NCBI RefSeq assembly: GCF_044762655.1
Contig: NZ_JBIWER010000002.1
Location: 744,001-808,000 of the forward strand
Length of the DNA stretch: 64,000 nt
Origin: Psychrobacillus sp044762655
GTDB taxonomy: Bacteria; Bacillota; Bacilli; Bacillales_A; Planococcaceae
Direction: 5' to 3'
Numbering within the stretch: the stretch's first letter is position 1; every line of letters starts with the position of its first letter. The notes beneath the pieces are model-generated. The model did no database searches and was not told the DNA's origin. It was given only the letters and a program-made list of their open reading frames with translations. Positions 43,844 through 52,846 of the stretch are shown piece after piece. The position numbers and the translations under genes are program-made.

Positions 43844-45810
43844 GCTAATTCATCCTCCGTGTGTATTCTTTCATTTTCTAATATATTGGAATCATCTTCT
43901 AAGCTGAAGTTGACATTAGCTTCAATCCATTTGCGTCGTGGCTCTACTTTGTCTCCCATTAGCGTAGTCACATGTCGTTCTGCGCGTGCACCATCTTCAA
44001 TAGTCACTCGAATAAGTGTTCTAGTATCAGGATTCATAGTTGTGTCCCATAATTGATCGGCATTCATTTCCCCGAGTCCTTTATAACGTTGGAGTGTATA
44101 TCCTTTACCAATTCTTTTTGAAGCCGCTTCTAATTCTTTTTCTGTCCATGCATATTCGAAAACCTCTTTTTTACCAACACCTCTATATACTTTATATAGC
44201 GGTGGTAAAGCAATATAAATGTTTCCATTTTCGATTAACGGTTTCATATAACGATAGAAGAATGTCAATAAAAGTACCTGTATATGTGCACCATCTGTAT
44301 CGGCATCAGTCATAATAACAATTTTGTCATAGGCAATATCTTCTATTTGGAATTCTGCTCCTACGCCACCACCAATAGCATGAATAATCGTAGCGATTTC
44401 TACATTTTTCATAATATCGGATAGATTTGCTTTTTCCGTATTGATTACTTTACCTCGTAGGGGCAGAATTGCTTGAAACGTACGATCTCGACCTTGTTTG
44501 GCAGATCCTCCAGCAGAATCTCCTTCGACTAAGTAAAGTTCATTTTTTGCTGCGTTTCTCGATTGAGCAGGTGTTAACTTACCAGATAACAATTCAGAAG
44601 GTTTACGTTTTTTTCCATTACGTGCGTCTTCTCTAGCTTTTCTCGCAGCTTCACGAGCTTGCTGTGCGCGAAGTGCTTTTCGTATAAGAGAAGATGCTAG
44701 CTCTGAATTTTCCTCTAAAATATATTGTAATTTCTCAGAAATGACGGAATCTACTGCGCTTCTAGCTTCACTAGTCCCCAGTTTACCTTTCGTCTGTCCT
44801 TCGAACTGTAGTATATTTTCTGGAATACGAATAGAAATAATAGCAGAAATACCTTCTCGAATATCGGATCCCTCTAAGTTTTTCGCTTTTTCTTTTAATA
44901 GATTGGTTTTGCGTGCGTATTCGTTAAAAACTCTTGTTAAAGCTGCTTTTGCACCTGTTTCATGCGTCCCACCATCACGAGTCCGGACATTATTTACAAA
45001 GGAAAGAATCGTTTCCGAATATCCGTCATTGAATTGAAAGGCAAATTCTACTTCAATTTCATCTTGTAAACCTTCCATGTAGAATACAGGATGCAAAACG
45101 TCTTTCTCTTCGTTCAAATAAGAAACAAACGCCTCTATTCCGGTTTCATAAAAGAATACGTCATGAGCTTCCGTACGTTCATCTATTAATTCGATTTTTA
45201 ATCCTTTTAATAAAAACGCAGATTCTCTTAACCTTTCACATAATGTCTCGTAATTGTATTTCGACACAGAAAAGATACTATCATCTGGTAAGAACCGTAC
45301 AGATGTACCAGTTTCTTTCGTTGTTCCCACTTGTGTTAAAGATTGAACAACTTTCCCACCATTTTCAAATCGTTGATGAAACTTTTTACCTTCACGATGT
45401 ATTTCCACATCCACATAGGTAGAAAGCGCATTTACAACAGATGCACCAACACCATGCAGCCCACCACTTGTTTTGTAACCGCCTTGTCCAAACTTACCTC
45501 CTGCATGCAAAACGGTAAAAATAACTTCTGCGGTTGGTATTCCTGTTTTATGCGTCCCGGTAGGCATTCCACGTCCAAAATCACGAACGGTAATACTCTG
45601 ATCTTCATGTATGGTTACGATAATATGATCCCCAAAGCCAGCAAGACTTTCATCTACGGCATTATCGACTATTTCGTAAACTAAATGATGCAAGCCTCTC
45701 GCATCCGTTGAACCAATATACATACCTGGTCTTTTACGAACTGCTTCTAAACCTTCTAAGACCTGTATGTCATCATCACTATAACTATTTACTGTTCCAA
45801 CTTTACTCAA
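43840..45810 (-). CDS. parE: DNA topoisomerase IV subunit B
   Basis: This 656-residue protein has the GHKL ATPase domain (IQVLEGLEAVRKRPGMYIGS, EIVDNAVDE, GGLHGVGASVVNAL) and the TOPRIM domain (YLVEGDSAGGSAKQGRD, DTDGAHI). The TTG at 45810 is preferred because GGAGGG lies seven bases upstream and this matches family length; the frame extends to 45825, where that same GGAGGG would be coding. It is the first gene of the parE-parC operon. Confidence 0.95.
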   Translation of the reverse strand: MSKVGTVNSYSDDDIQVLEGLEAVRKRPGMYIGSTDARGLHHLVYEIVDNAVDESLAGFGDHIIVTIHEDQSITVRDFGRGMPTGTHKTGIPTAEVIFTVLHAGGKFGQGGYKTSGGLHGVGASVVNALSTYVDVEIHREGKKFHQRFENGGKVVQSLTQVGTTKETGTSVRFLPDDSIFSVSKYNYETLCERLRESAFLLKGLKIELIDERTEAHDVFFYETGIEAFVSYLNEEKDVLHPVFYMEGLQDEIEVEFAFQFNDGYSETILSFVNNVRTRDGGTHETGAKAALTRVFNEYARKTNLLKEKAKNLEGSDIREGISAIISIRIPENILQFEGQTKGKLGTSEARSAVDSVISEKLQYILEENSELASSLIRKALRAQQAREAARKAREDARNGKKRKPSELLSGKLTPAQSRNAAKNELYLVEGDSAGGSAKQGRDRTFQAILPLRGKVINTEKANLSDIMKNVEIATIIHAIGGGVGAEFQIEDIAYDKIVIMTDADTDGAHIQVLLLTFFYRYMKPLIENGNIYIALPPLYKVYRGVGKKEVFEYAWTEKELEAASKRIGKGYTLQRYKGLGEMNADQLWDTTMNPDTRTLIRVTIEDGARAERHVTTLMGDKVEPRRKWIEANVNFSLEDDSNILENERIHTEDELA

Positions 45811-46066
45811 ATACTTTCCCTCCAAAACAAAACATCTGTTCTTTATGCTTTCTTAAATGTACAAATGGATACGCGTTATGTCAATATTTTCAGTAGTTTA
45901 CGCCAGAATTTAATTGTAAGGAAAGATTTCTCAGAATGCAAACTCCCTTTTCATGCATTCGCTATTTCGTGACAATATTCCTTCTTGACTGTCCCATTCA
46001 GTTATTGATTCTTTTTAATTGTATCACGTCTTCCACAAAGAATTGTAATCCTTTCGTGTTAGGGCA

Positions 46067-46096
46067 TTGAATACTTACAAATGTACATGGTACACT
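46067..46096 (+). promoter_or_regulatory. Probable promoter of plsY
   Basis: TTGAAT (46067-46072) and TACACT (46091-46096) with 18-bp spacing, 47 bases before the plsY ATG. The 317-bp parE-plsY gap must also hold the divergent parE promoter. Nothing else is recognised in it. Confidence 0.5.
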
Positions 46097-46142
46097 TAAA
46101 AATGTTAAAGATTCTATTAGATTTATATTAAAGGAGTATACT

Positions 46143-46748
46143 ATGATCATAATTCTTTTACTCTTACTCGCTTATCTTATTGGTTCTATTCCATCAGGTC
46201 TATGGGTTGGCAAACTATTTTATAATGTAGATATACGAGAGCATGGTAGTGGAAATTTAGGTGGTACAAACACATTTAGAACACTTGGTAAGAAAGCTGG
46301 TTTAATTGTTACAATAATGGACATTCTGAAAGGGACTGCTGCAACACTGCTAGGTTCTTTGACAATCTTTGAAGCAGCAAATATTCATCCACTCATCTTA
46401 GGTATTGTAGCAGTGGTTGGTCATATGTACCCCATCTTTGCTGGATTTAAAGGTGGAAAAGCTGTAGCTACCTCCGGTGGTATTTTGCTAGGTTATAATT
46501 GGCCTATTTTTGTTATTTTAGTCATTGGATTTTTGGTCGTTTTAAAATTGACGAAAATGGTGTCGTTAACTTCAATGATTTTAGCAATCGTTGCGCTTCT
46601 TTATAGTGTTATTTACTACTTTACGGTTGATAAGGATTGGCCTCTAATAATTATTGTGCTGTTACTGGGAATATTTATTTTTTATCGTCATCGTTCTAAT
46701 TTGAAACGTATTAAAGCTGGTACCGAACCAAAAGTAACATGGCTTTAA
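46143..46748 (+). CDS. plsY: Glycerol-3-phosphate acyltransferase PlsY
   Basis: This 201-residue protein has five to six membrane segments and the three PlsY motifs: SIPSGLWVGK near the N terminus, GSGNLGGTNTFR (about residues 36-47) and GFKGGKAVATSGG (about 100-112). It transfers acyl groups from acyl phosphate to glycerol-3-phosphate in phospholipid synthesis. AAAGGAGTATACT precedes the ATG. Divergent to parE, as in B. subtilis (yneS). Confidence 0.96.
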   Translation: MIIILLLLLAYLIGSIPSGLWVGKLFYNVDIREHGSGNLGGTNTFRTLGKKAGLIVTIMDILKGTAATLLGSLTIFEAANIHPLILGIVAVVGHMYPIFAGFKGGKAVATSGGILLGYNWPIFVILVIGFLVVLKLTKMVSLTSMILAIVALLYSVIYYFTVDKDWPLIIIVLLLGIFIFYRHRSNLKRIKAGTEPKVTWL

Positions 46749-46773
46749 AATCGATGAAAGTGTGGTGGTACGT

Positions 46774-47067
46774 ATGAAAATACTAATTTCAGCTGACGCG
46801 ATGAATTGGTTTCATAAGGAAATGGAAGCAGTAAAAGGCGACACCATTCGCTTTTTTGCCCGGTATGGTGGATCAAGTCCACTGCATGAAGGTTTTTCTT
46901 TAGGTGTTACAAAGGATACTCCATTTGAGCCAACAGTGACCTATAAAGTAGAGGAAATTTTATTTTTTATTGAAGAAACAGATGAATGGTATTTTGATGG
47001 TCATGATCTCTATGTAGAGCTAGATCCAAAAAAAGACGAACTAACATATGCATATAAAAAAGCGTAA
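46774..47067 (+). CDS. HesB/IscA-like protein, YneR family
   Basis: This 97-residue protein has an IscA-like fold pattern (VKGDTIRFFARYGG, SPLHEGFSLGV) but lacks the three conserved Cys residues of true A-type Fe-S carriers, as B. subtilis YneR does. GTGGTGG lies before the ATG at 46774. It follows plsY by 25 bases and is probably co-transcribed. Function is unknown. Confidence 0.85.
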   Translation: MKILISADAMNWFHKEMEAVKGDTIRFFARYGGSSPLHEGFSLGVTKDTPFEPTVTYKVEEILFFIEETDEWYFDGHDLYVELDPKKDELTYAYKKA

Positions 47068-47089
47068 CCCTTTGTGGCTACGCTTTTTT
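47056..47089. terminator. Terminator after yneR-like gene
   Basis: AAAAAAGCGTA and TACGCTTTTTT with a 12-base loop. The left arm overlaps the last codons of the gene. Confidence 0.85.
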
Positions 47090-47251
47090 ACATGATTAGC
47101 GAAAGTAATGACTTCGTGATTCCATTCTTTTTACCATATCTTAATAAGGTTTTTTGGAATAAAGAATAGAAAATCAAGTACGAGGAGGAGATTAACCTGA
47201 TCAGTAACCAAAGAAAAGATGAGCAAAAGCTTATACATAGTCTATTTCGCT

Positions 47252-47815
47252 CTAACTAAGGTTGGTATCTTCCTTTATGATCGAGTACATATATAAATCA
47301 TCGAATTTACCACATGTATATTCATAATGTCTAAGTAACCCTTCTCTTTTAAAGCCTAGCTTTTCTACTAGTTTTTGTGAGGGAAGATTAGTCGGTTCAA
47401 TTAATGCCTCAATTCTTTCTAACTGAAAGTGTTGATAACCGTACTTTACAACGGCTTCCAATGCTTCACTAGCTATTCCTCTACTCCAGTAATCTTTGCT
47501 TAATTCATATCCAACTTCAGCTCGATAATGTTTGGTAAGCATATTAAGAAAACCACAACTTCCTATAACTTTACCAGAGTCCTTTAGTGTAATTCCCCAT
47601 CTAATTCCTGTACCTTCTATGTATATAGATTTATACCAACCAACTTCATCCAATACATCGTTTACTGTTTCAAAAGGTGATAACCCCATGGGTTTCACCA
47701 CATCTTTATCAGATAAATATTGAAACATATCCTCAGCATCTTCCTCTATTACTTCTCTTAAAATTAATCTATTAGTTTCAAGAATTGGAAATTTATTTTG
47801 CACTGTATTTGCCAC
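47252..47815 (-). CDS. GNAT acetyltransferase, RimJ/RimL type
   Basis: This 187-residue protein begins with FPILETNRLILREVIEEDAE, the RimJ/RimL N-terminal signature. It contains VIGSCGFLNM and the acetyl-CoA segment AEVGYELSKDYWSRGIASEA, and ends with NLPSQKLVEKLGFKREG. The substrate is unknown. AAGGTGGCAAATAC-type weak ribosome site precedes the ATG. It stands alone. Confidence 0.9.
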   Translation of the reverse strand: MANTVQNKFPILETNRLILREVIEEDAEDMFQYLSDKDVVKPMGLSPFETVNDVLDEVGWYKSIYIEGTGIRWGITLKDSGKVIGSCGFLNMLTKHYRAEVGYELSKDYWSRGIASEALEAVVKYGYQHFQLERIEALIEPTNLPSQKLVEKLGFKREGLLRHYEYTCGKFDDLYMYSIIKEDTNLS

Positions 47816-48044
47816 CTTCTACTCATTGTTTTGTTACTAATTCTAATCATCTTCATATAAAATATTGTCCTTTTCGGCTGCATTACTTTGAGGTTTGGTA
47901 GGAACTCAAAGCGTTTTTATAGTAATACCATCTATAATGCTTCGTTTTGAATTTTATTACCAGAAATCTTGTTAAAATTAAAGCGACCGTTGAAATAGAT
48001 TAATACAACATAAGATTTTGTAGAACACGCTTAAATTCGACTTC

Positions 48045-48842
48045 TTACTCTAAAAAAGGATAATGATTGCTTTGTTCAAAAATATGTAAGGACGTTTCTG
48101 GAATTAATTTGCTCATTTCAATAGAGAAGTCCACAGGACACTGAACATCATGTCTTCCACAAAGAATGATAGTTCTTGTTTTGATAGCTGATAATTTGCG
48201 AGTTACATCAAAAATCAGCTGTTCTCTACTAAAAAAGTTTAATCTATTAGAAGATATTTTTTTCATGATATTTTTCGAAAAATATAGTTCATAATTTTCA
48301 GGTTTGAATAAGGATAATTGAGTTCTTTCTTTACTAAACACACTCCGCTCATCTTTTTCTAGGCTTTGAAGTTTTAAAAGTACCATCAATTCTTGCCTTC
48401 TCTTATATTTTGGATGCCCCTCATTATAAATACACTTACTAGAAGATGAGCTGCATTCTCTTGCAGAAGAGCTTACAAGTAAAAGAGATTTTAAAGAGGA
48501 TGAAAAATGAATACCATATAGCACGCCAATCATTCCCCCTGTTGAATGTCCAGCGAATGTCCATGAAGAGAAACCCTTTGTTTTGCGAATTTCTTCAAGG
48601 TCAAGTACTGCATCTACCATGCTTAATTCATAGCCATGCTTTGCTTTGTCAGAGCTTCCTGCATCTTTTAAGTTAACTAAAAAAACTTTGTAATTGTCTG
48701 TAAATGTTTCGGCGAAATAGTCTCCAGAATTATTAAATTCCGAATAGTGATGAGTTATACAAACAGGTTCCCCCTCACCTTTTACAAAAACCTCAAAGTA
48801 TCCACGGGAAGTTTTAATCATCTCTCTTTTCCATTTTGACAT
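48045..48842 (-). CDS. Alpha/beta hydrolase
   Basis: This 265-residue protein has the nucleophile elbow GHSTGG (about residue 98), a catalytic Asp in LCGRHDVQCP and a His in FEQSNHYPFLE at the very C terminus. An oxyanion region is seen near CITHHYSEFN. The esterase or other substrate is unknown. GAGGGGGAAACTC lies before the ATG. It ends only six residues after the catalytic His, slightly short but complete. Confidence 0.85.
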   Translation of the reverse strand: MSKWKREMIKTSRGYFEVFVKGEGEPVCITHHYSEFNNSGDYFAETFTDNYKVFLVNLKDAGSSDKAKHGYELSMVDAVLDLEEIRKTKGFSSWTFAGHSTGGMIGVLYGIHFSSSLKSLLLVSSSARECSSSSSKCIYNEGHPKYKRRQELMVLLKLQSLEKDERSVFSKERTQLSLFKPENYELYFSKNIMKKISSNRLNFFSREQLIFDVTRKLSAIKTRTIILCGRHDVQCPVDFSIEMSKLIPETSLHIFEQSNHYPFLE

Positions 48843-49020
48843 AATGAGTTTCCCCCTCTGTAAATCTATCTATTTCTTTTTCTACTAAACTGTTTACGTA
48901 AGTTTAAGTGTATTGCTTCCGCATCTTTATAATGAATTTAACATAAATATCCAACTCAACTAACTTCTTAGCGAGACTACAGTAGTGTTCTTAATAAAAC
49001 TTTGTTAAATGAACAAGTAA

Positions 49021-49055
49021 AAACAGCCTGTGATTTCTCAATTTCACAAGCTGTT
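49021..49055. terminator. Terminator after the yneP-yneQ operon
   Basis: AAAACAGCCTGTGA and TCACAAGCTGTTTTT form a stem with one mismatch. Working on the minus strand it ends transcription from the yneQ-like gene; it also has a T run on the plus strand. Confidence 0.8.
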
Positions 49056-49078
49056 TTTATAAACTTTACTATTGATAA

Positions 49079-49384
49079 TCACAAGTTTTTATTAAATCTT
49101 TCTAGCTGCTCCTTCAGTCCTTCTTTTTCCAAAATCTCTAATTCGTATTTACCGAATAAATCATAATGGGGAAAGCCTTCCTTGTAGTCGATCCATTCTG
49201 GCTGTAATCCATGCTGATTGCCCCAGGCGATTAACTTTTGGATATCATTGCAGCCAACTTTAGTGACAGTGTTACAGCCGGGAAATCGTTCGTCTATCCA
49301 ATAATGGGTTAAAAAAGCAATTTTTCCGTTTTGAACGTCTTTTTTCCACGTATTTAATTCGTGTCGTTTTATACCAAATGCCAT
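49079..49384 (-). CDS. Conserved hypothetical protein, YneQ-like
   Basis: This 101-residue protein matches the B. subtilis YneQ type: GIKRHELNTWKKDVQNGKIAFLTHYW-style N terminus (first part MAFGIKRHELNTWKKDVQNG), then DERFPGCNTVTKVGC and HYDLFGKYELEIL. No function is known. It follows the YneP-type thioesterase without a gap on the same strand, as in B. subtilis. Confidence 0.82.
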   Translation of the reverse strand: MAFGIKRHELNTWKKDVQNGKIAFLTHYWIDERFPGCNTVTKVGCNDIQKLIAWGNQHGLQPEWIDYKEGFPHYDLFGKYELEILEKEGLKEQLERFNKNL

Positions 49385-49810
49385 TTACGCATTCACCTTA
49401 GCTATTTCCGCATATTTTGCATCCCATGCTTCATGAACTTTTTTAAGAGATACAGGACGGAAGTTATCCTTTTTCACAATTACATGCTCAGAAGTTGCAG
49501 TACAAGCAACGGAACCATCTGCATGAACAATCTCATAGCCATATGTTGTACGGAGCTTACTATGTTTTTCAATCCATGTTCGGATCATAACGGTTTCCCC
49601 GTATTTAACAGGAGTTTTATAATTCACGTTTACATTCGTTACTGGGGATATGTATCCGTCCTGCTCCAGCCCTGCATACGAGAATCCTAAATCTCTGATG
49701 AGCTGGGTTCTGCCTATTTCTAACCAAATAACATAGTTCGCATGGTAAACGACCCCCATTTGATCAGTTTCGGCATAGCGTACTTCAATTTCTTTTTCAC
49801 TTAAAAACAT
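49385..49810 (-). CDS. Acyl-CoA thioesterase, YneP-like hot-dog fold
   Basis: This 141-residue hot-dog thioesterase has the 4-hydroxybenzoyl-CoA thioesterase-type signature VRYAETDQMGVVYHANYVIW with the catalytic Asp and the following LEIGRTQLIRDLG. It hydrolyses acyl-CoA esters; the physiological substrate in Bacillus is not settled. It is cytoplasmic and the first gene of the yneP-yneQ pair. Confidence 0.9.
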   Translation of the reverse strand: MFLSEKEIEVRYAETDQMGVVYHANYVIWLEIGRTQLIRDLGFSYAGLEQDGYISPVTNVNVNYKTPVKYGETVMIRTWIEKHSKLRTTYGYEIVHADGSVACTATSEHVIVKKDNFRPVSLKKVHEAWDAKYAEIAKVNA

Positions 49811-49878
49811 CTATGGTCACCTCAGTGCCTATTATACTAAAGAAAAATGAAAAAAACTGCTTAGGAAAACTCGTCGAA

Positions 49879-50499
49879 TTAACCCTTGAGATAATTTTCC
49901 CCTTTAATAGATTCTAAAATGTTAGGCAATTCATTAATTGGTATAAGTTCATCAGCTGAAATAAACTTATTAAAGCCGATTTCCGTTATCTTCGTACCGA
50001 GCACATATTCCCCAACAACAATCTCTAGCAATTCTAAAGCTACTTCATAATAATCATCATTATCTTCCTGGAACCCTTTTATATAAAGCTCAAGGTAAAA
50101 TGCTGGTAGTTCCGCATCATATGTATAGCTGAAAAAGACATCATCTCGCGTAAGTTCAATATCATTGCTGGTCGTTCCGTATTCATCATCATTTCGTTGG
50201 TTGAATGCAATAATTGTAAATCTGTCCATATGTGGAGCCGCACCTACTAATCGGATGACATCGGGAAAGTTTTTTCCGATGGAGCTAGCACTAATTGTAA
50301 ATTCTCTTTTTTCATCGACCAATTGTTTAGGCATGGAAAAGACTAACTGTTTATTAACTTTGCTTATCAATTTATGTAAATCTCCAAAAAGCTTTTCTAT
50401 ATACTCATCCCGGAAATTATACAATTCTTTTTCATGGTCCTTAAAGTATTGCCAAAATGCTTCAACAGGATCTTTCTTTTTAAATAGATTCAAAAGCAT
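49879..50499 (-). CDS. Conserved hypothetical protein
   Basis: I do not recognise this 206-residue acidic protein. It begins MLLNLFKKKDPVEAFWQYFK and contains ASSIGKNFPDVIRLVGAAP and DDVFFSYTYDAELPAFYLEL. No signal peptide or membrane segment is present. GGAGGAGGAGTTCC precedes the ATG. It is apparently transcribed alone, downstream of the acyl-CoA ligase gene. Confidence 0.65.
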   Translation of the reverse strand: MLLNLFKKKDPVEAFWQYFKDHEKELYNFRDEYIEKLFGDLHKLISKVNKQLVFSMPKQLVDEKREFTISASSIGKNFPDVIRLVGAAPHMDRFTIIAFNQRNDDEYGTTSNDIELTRDDVFFSYTYDAELPAFYLELYIKGFQEDNDDYYEVALELLEIVVGEYVLGTKITEIGFNKFISADELIPINELPNILESIKGENYLKG

Positions 50500-50566
50500 G
50501 GAACTCCTCCTCCTTGTTCCTTTAAGTATAAACTAAATTAGCATCATTGTTTACATAGTAAAAAGT

Positions 50567-50588
50567 TCGGCTAGAATTACACCGAACC
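50567..50588 (-). terminator. Hairpin at the end of the liv-acyl-CoA ligase operon
   Basis: GTTCGG and CCGAAC arms flank an 11-base loop, overlapping the stop codon of the acyl-CoA ligase gene. The T run on the minus strand (CTTTTTAC) follows directly. The stem is short. Confidence 0.5.
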
Positions 50589-52088
50589 CCTCTTTTCAGT
50601 AACTATATTTGCCTCTTCCATAGCCAATTCATATAACTTCTTTTTATCAATTTTCCCTACGTCTGTTCGCGGCAATTCCTCTACAAAAATAATCTTCTTA
50701 GGAACTTTATAACTGCCTAAATAATTTTTGCAATGGGAGATTAACTCCTCCTCAAAAGAAAGCGTTGGAGCAGTTGGACAAACAAAAGCAGTTACGCATT
50801 CTCCCCATTTTTTATCCGAGACGCCTATAACTGCCGCTTCTCGAACATGCTTGTGCAACAGGAGACACTGCTCCACTTCCTGTGGATATACATTCTCCCC
50901 ACCCGTAATAATCATTTCCTTTTTTCTACCGACGATATAGTAATATCCATCTCTATCGAATTTTGCTAAGTCTCCGGATCTTAACCAACCGTCTCTAAGC
51001 GTATGCTCTGTTTCATTTTCATTATTCCAGTAATGGGTGAATAAATGTTTGCCAGATATATAAAGCTCTCCAACTTCATCTACTCCACATTCAAGACCTT
51101 CCCCGTTAATAATTTTCACATCGTTGAATAGCATACTTTTCCCAACAGATCCTTTTTTACTATAAGCAAGAGACGAATCAATATAAAAATTATTAGGACC
51201 TGCTTCTGTTAATCCATATCCTTCTTTAAATAGAATCCCTTTCTCCTGAAACCTATCATAAATAGAATGAGGACATGGTGCACCACCTGCTAGAAAAACC
51301 TTTACCGTTGGAAAAGTAGCCGTTTTATAATACTCCGTCTCTAGCATGGTTTGATACATCGTTGGAACGAAAAGAGAAATGGTTGTCTTGTATGTATTTA
51401 ACGCTCTCAACGCTTCCTCGGCTTGAAAACGACTTCCGATAACGACCGTTCCGCCAGCCATTAGAATCGGTATACATAAGGCATTAACCCCGCCTGTATG
51501 GAACATGGGCATATAATTTAACGTACAATCAGTATCATTGAGTCCCCAGCTGGTAATCGTATTCAATGCATTCCAGTTAACTGCATTAAAAGATAGAACA
51601 ACCCCTTTTGGCTTCCCTGTAGTTCCTCCCGTGTAAATTATCATCCAAGGATCTGTAGCACTCCATTTAAGAAGAGTAGAAGGACCAACTGAAAATTCAA
51701 GTGTTTTCGTTATTAATGCTAATGATATATCCGAAAATGCTTCTCCAATGGGTTGATGCTCCTCATCACAAATAATAAGTACGGGCTTACAATCATCTAA
51801 AATATACTGTAGCTCTCTTTTACTTAAACGAAAATTAAGTGGTACGTATATAAGACCATTCATCCCACAAGCAAATAGAATGGCAAATAGTTCAATCCTG
51901 TTTTGAGACAAAACGACGATACGATCGCCTTTCCGATAATCCTGTTGCCGAAAATATTGTGACCACTTAGATATCTGACTGGTTAGCTCCTCGTAGCTCC
52001 ATTTTATGCCTGTGCAACTATCAATAAGAGCAGTCTTTGTTTGACTCAGTGCTGCACGTTTATATATCCATGCTTGTTCTGTATACAT
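50577..52088 (-). CDS. Class I adenylate-forming enzyme, acyl-CoA synthetase
   Basis: This 503-residue protein has the AMP-binding motif YTGGTTGKPKG (about residues 156-166), EGYGLTEAGP, the hinge YYIVGRKKEMIITGGENVYP and the C-terminal PRTDVGKIDKKKL with the catalytic Lys. It activates a carboxylic acid as acyl-AMP and joins it to CoA. The ATG at 52088 is chosen because AAGGGGG lies nine bases upstream. It is the last gene of the nine-gene importer-enzyme operon, which suggests that the acid comes from the imported compound. Confidence 0.9.
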   Translation of the reverse strand: MYTEQAWIYKRAALSQTKTALIDSCTGIKWSYEELTSQISKWSQYFRQQDYRKGDRIVVLSQNRIELFAILFACGMNGLIYVPLNFRLSKRELQYILDDCKPVLIICDEEHQPIGEAFSDISLALITKTLEFSVGPSTLLKWSATDPWMIIYTGGTTGKPKGVVLSFNAVNWNALNTITSWGLNDTDCTLNYMPMFHTGGVNALCIPILMAGGTVVIGSRFQAEEALRALNTYKTTISLFVPTMYQTMLETEYYKTATFPTVKVFLAGGAPCPHSIYDRFQEKGILFKEGYGLTEAGPNNFYIDSSLAYSKKGSVGKSMLFNDVKIINGEGLECGVDEVGELYISGKHLFTHYWNNENETEHTLRDGWLRSGDLAKFDRDGYYYIVGRKKEMIITGGENVYPQEVEQCLLLHKHVREAAVIGVSDKKWGECVTAFVCPTAPTLSFEEELISHCKNYLGSYKVPKKIIFVEELPRTDVGKIDKKKLYELAMEEANIVTEKRGSV

Positions 52089-52105
52089 ATGGTACAGCCC
52101 CCTTA

Positions 52106-52846
52106 TCACATCATAATACCGCCATCCACTTGTAATACATGACCATGCACATAACTGGATTCCTCCGAAGCTAAAAACAAATAAGCATTTGCAATATCTC
52201 TTGGTTCACCAAGTCGCTGTAAAGATACAACTGATTTCATTTGGTTAATAATGTTTTCTGGCATTTTCGCTACCATTGCAGTGTTTGTAAATCCAGGTGC
52301 TACTGCATTTACATTTATCCCTTTTCTTCCTAGCTCTTTTGCCCATGTTTTGGTCATTCCAATTACGGCAGCTTTGGATGCAGCATAATTTGTTTGACCC
52401 ACATTTCCATATACACCACTAACTGAGGACGTATTAATAATTTTACCGTGACCCTGTTTCACCAAATGTGGAACCACTGCCTGTGTACAATTAAACACAC
52501 CTGTTATGTTCACATGTAGTACGGTTGAAAAGTCCTCTGCTGACATTTTCGTTAGCATGGCATCCCTCGTAATACCTGCATTATTAATAAGGATATCTAT
52601 TTGCCCAAAATGATTTATTGTTTGCTCTATTAGCGCATCTACGCTTTGCCTATTCGCCACATCTACTTGAATGAAGCTAACTTCATAGCCAAGTTTAGTT
52701 AGTTCTTTTTCTTGTGCCGCTCCTGCCTCAGCATCATAATCGGCTAATACAACCTTTGCTCCTTCCTCTGAAAATCGCTCTGCAGCAGCCAATCCAATTC
52801 CATTAGCGGCCCCAGTGATGATCGCTACTTTATCCTTTAATCTCAT
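52106..52846 (-). CDS. FabG-like short-chain dehydrogenase/reductase
   Basis: This 246-residue classical SDR has TGAANGIGLA (cofactor site), NNAGITRDAML, and catalytic Ser, Tyr and Lys in SSVSGVYGNVGQTNYAASKA. It is close to FabG/PhaB-type 3-oxoacyl reductases. The acidic residue after strand 2 (LADYDAE) suggests NAD rather than NADP, which is inference. The start overlaps the hydrolase stop (ATGA). Confidence 0.9.
   Translation of the reverse strand: MRLKDKVAIITGAANGIGLAAAERFSEEGAKVVLADYDAEAGAAQEKELTKLGYEVSFIQVDVANRQSVDALIEQTINHFGQIDILINNAGITRDAMLTKMSAEDFSTVLHVNITGVFNCTQAVVPHLVKQGHGKIINTSSVSGVYGNVGQTNYAASKAAVIGMTKTWAKELGRKGINVNAVAPGFTNTAMVAKMPENIINQMKSVVSLQRLGEPRDIANAYLFLASEESSYVHGHVLQVDGGIMM

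Noticed and set aside
44040..45896. Plus-strand ORFs opposite parE
   Set aside because: They are shadows of the highly conserved parE coding frame, without ribosome sites.
50545..50560. Fourth dif-like motif (TACTATGTAAACAA on the minus strand)
   Set aside because: It matches only the right arm with one change, and its left half has no resemblance to the other copies.
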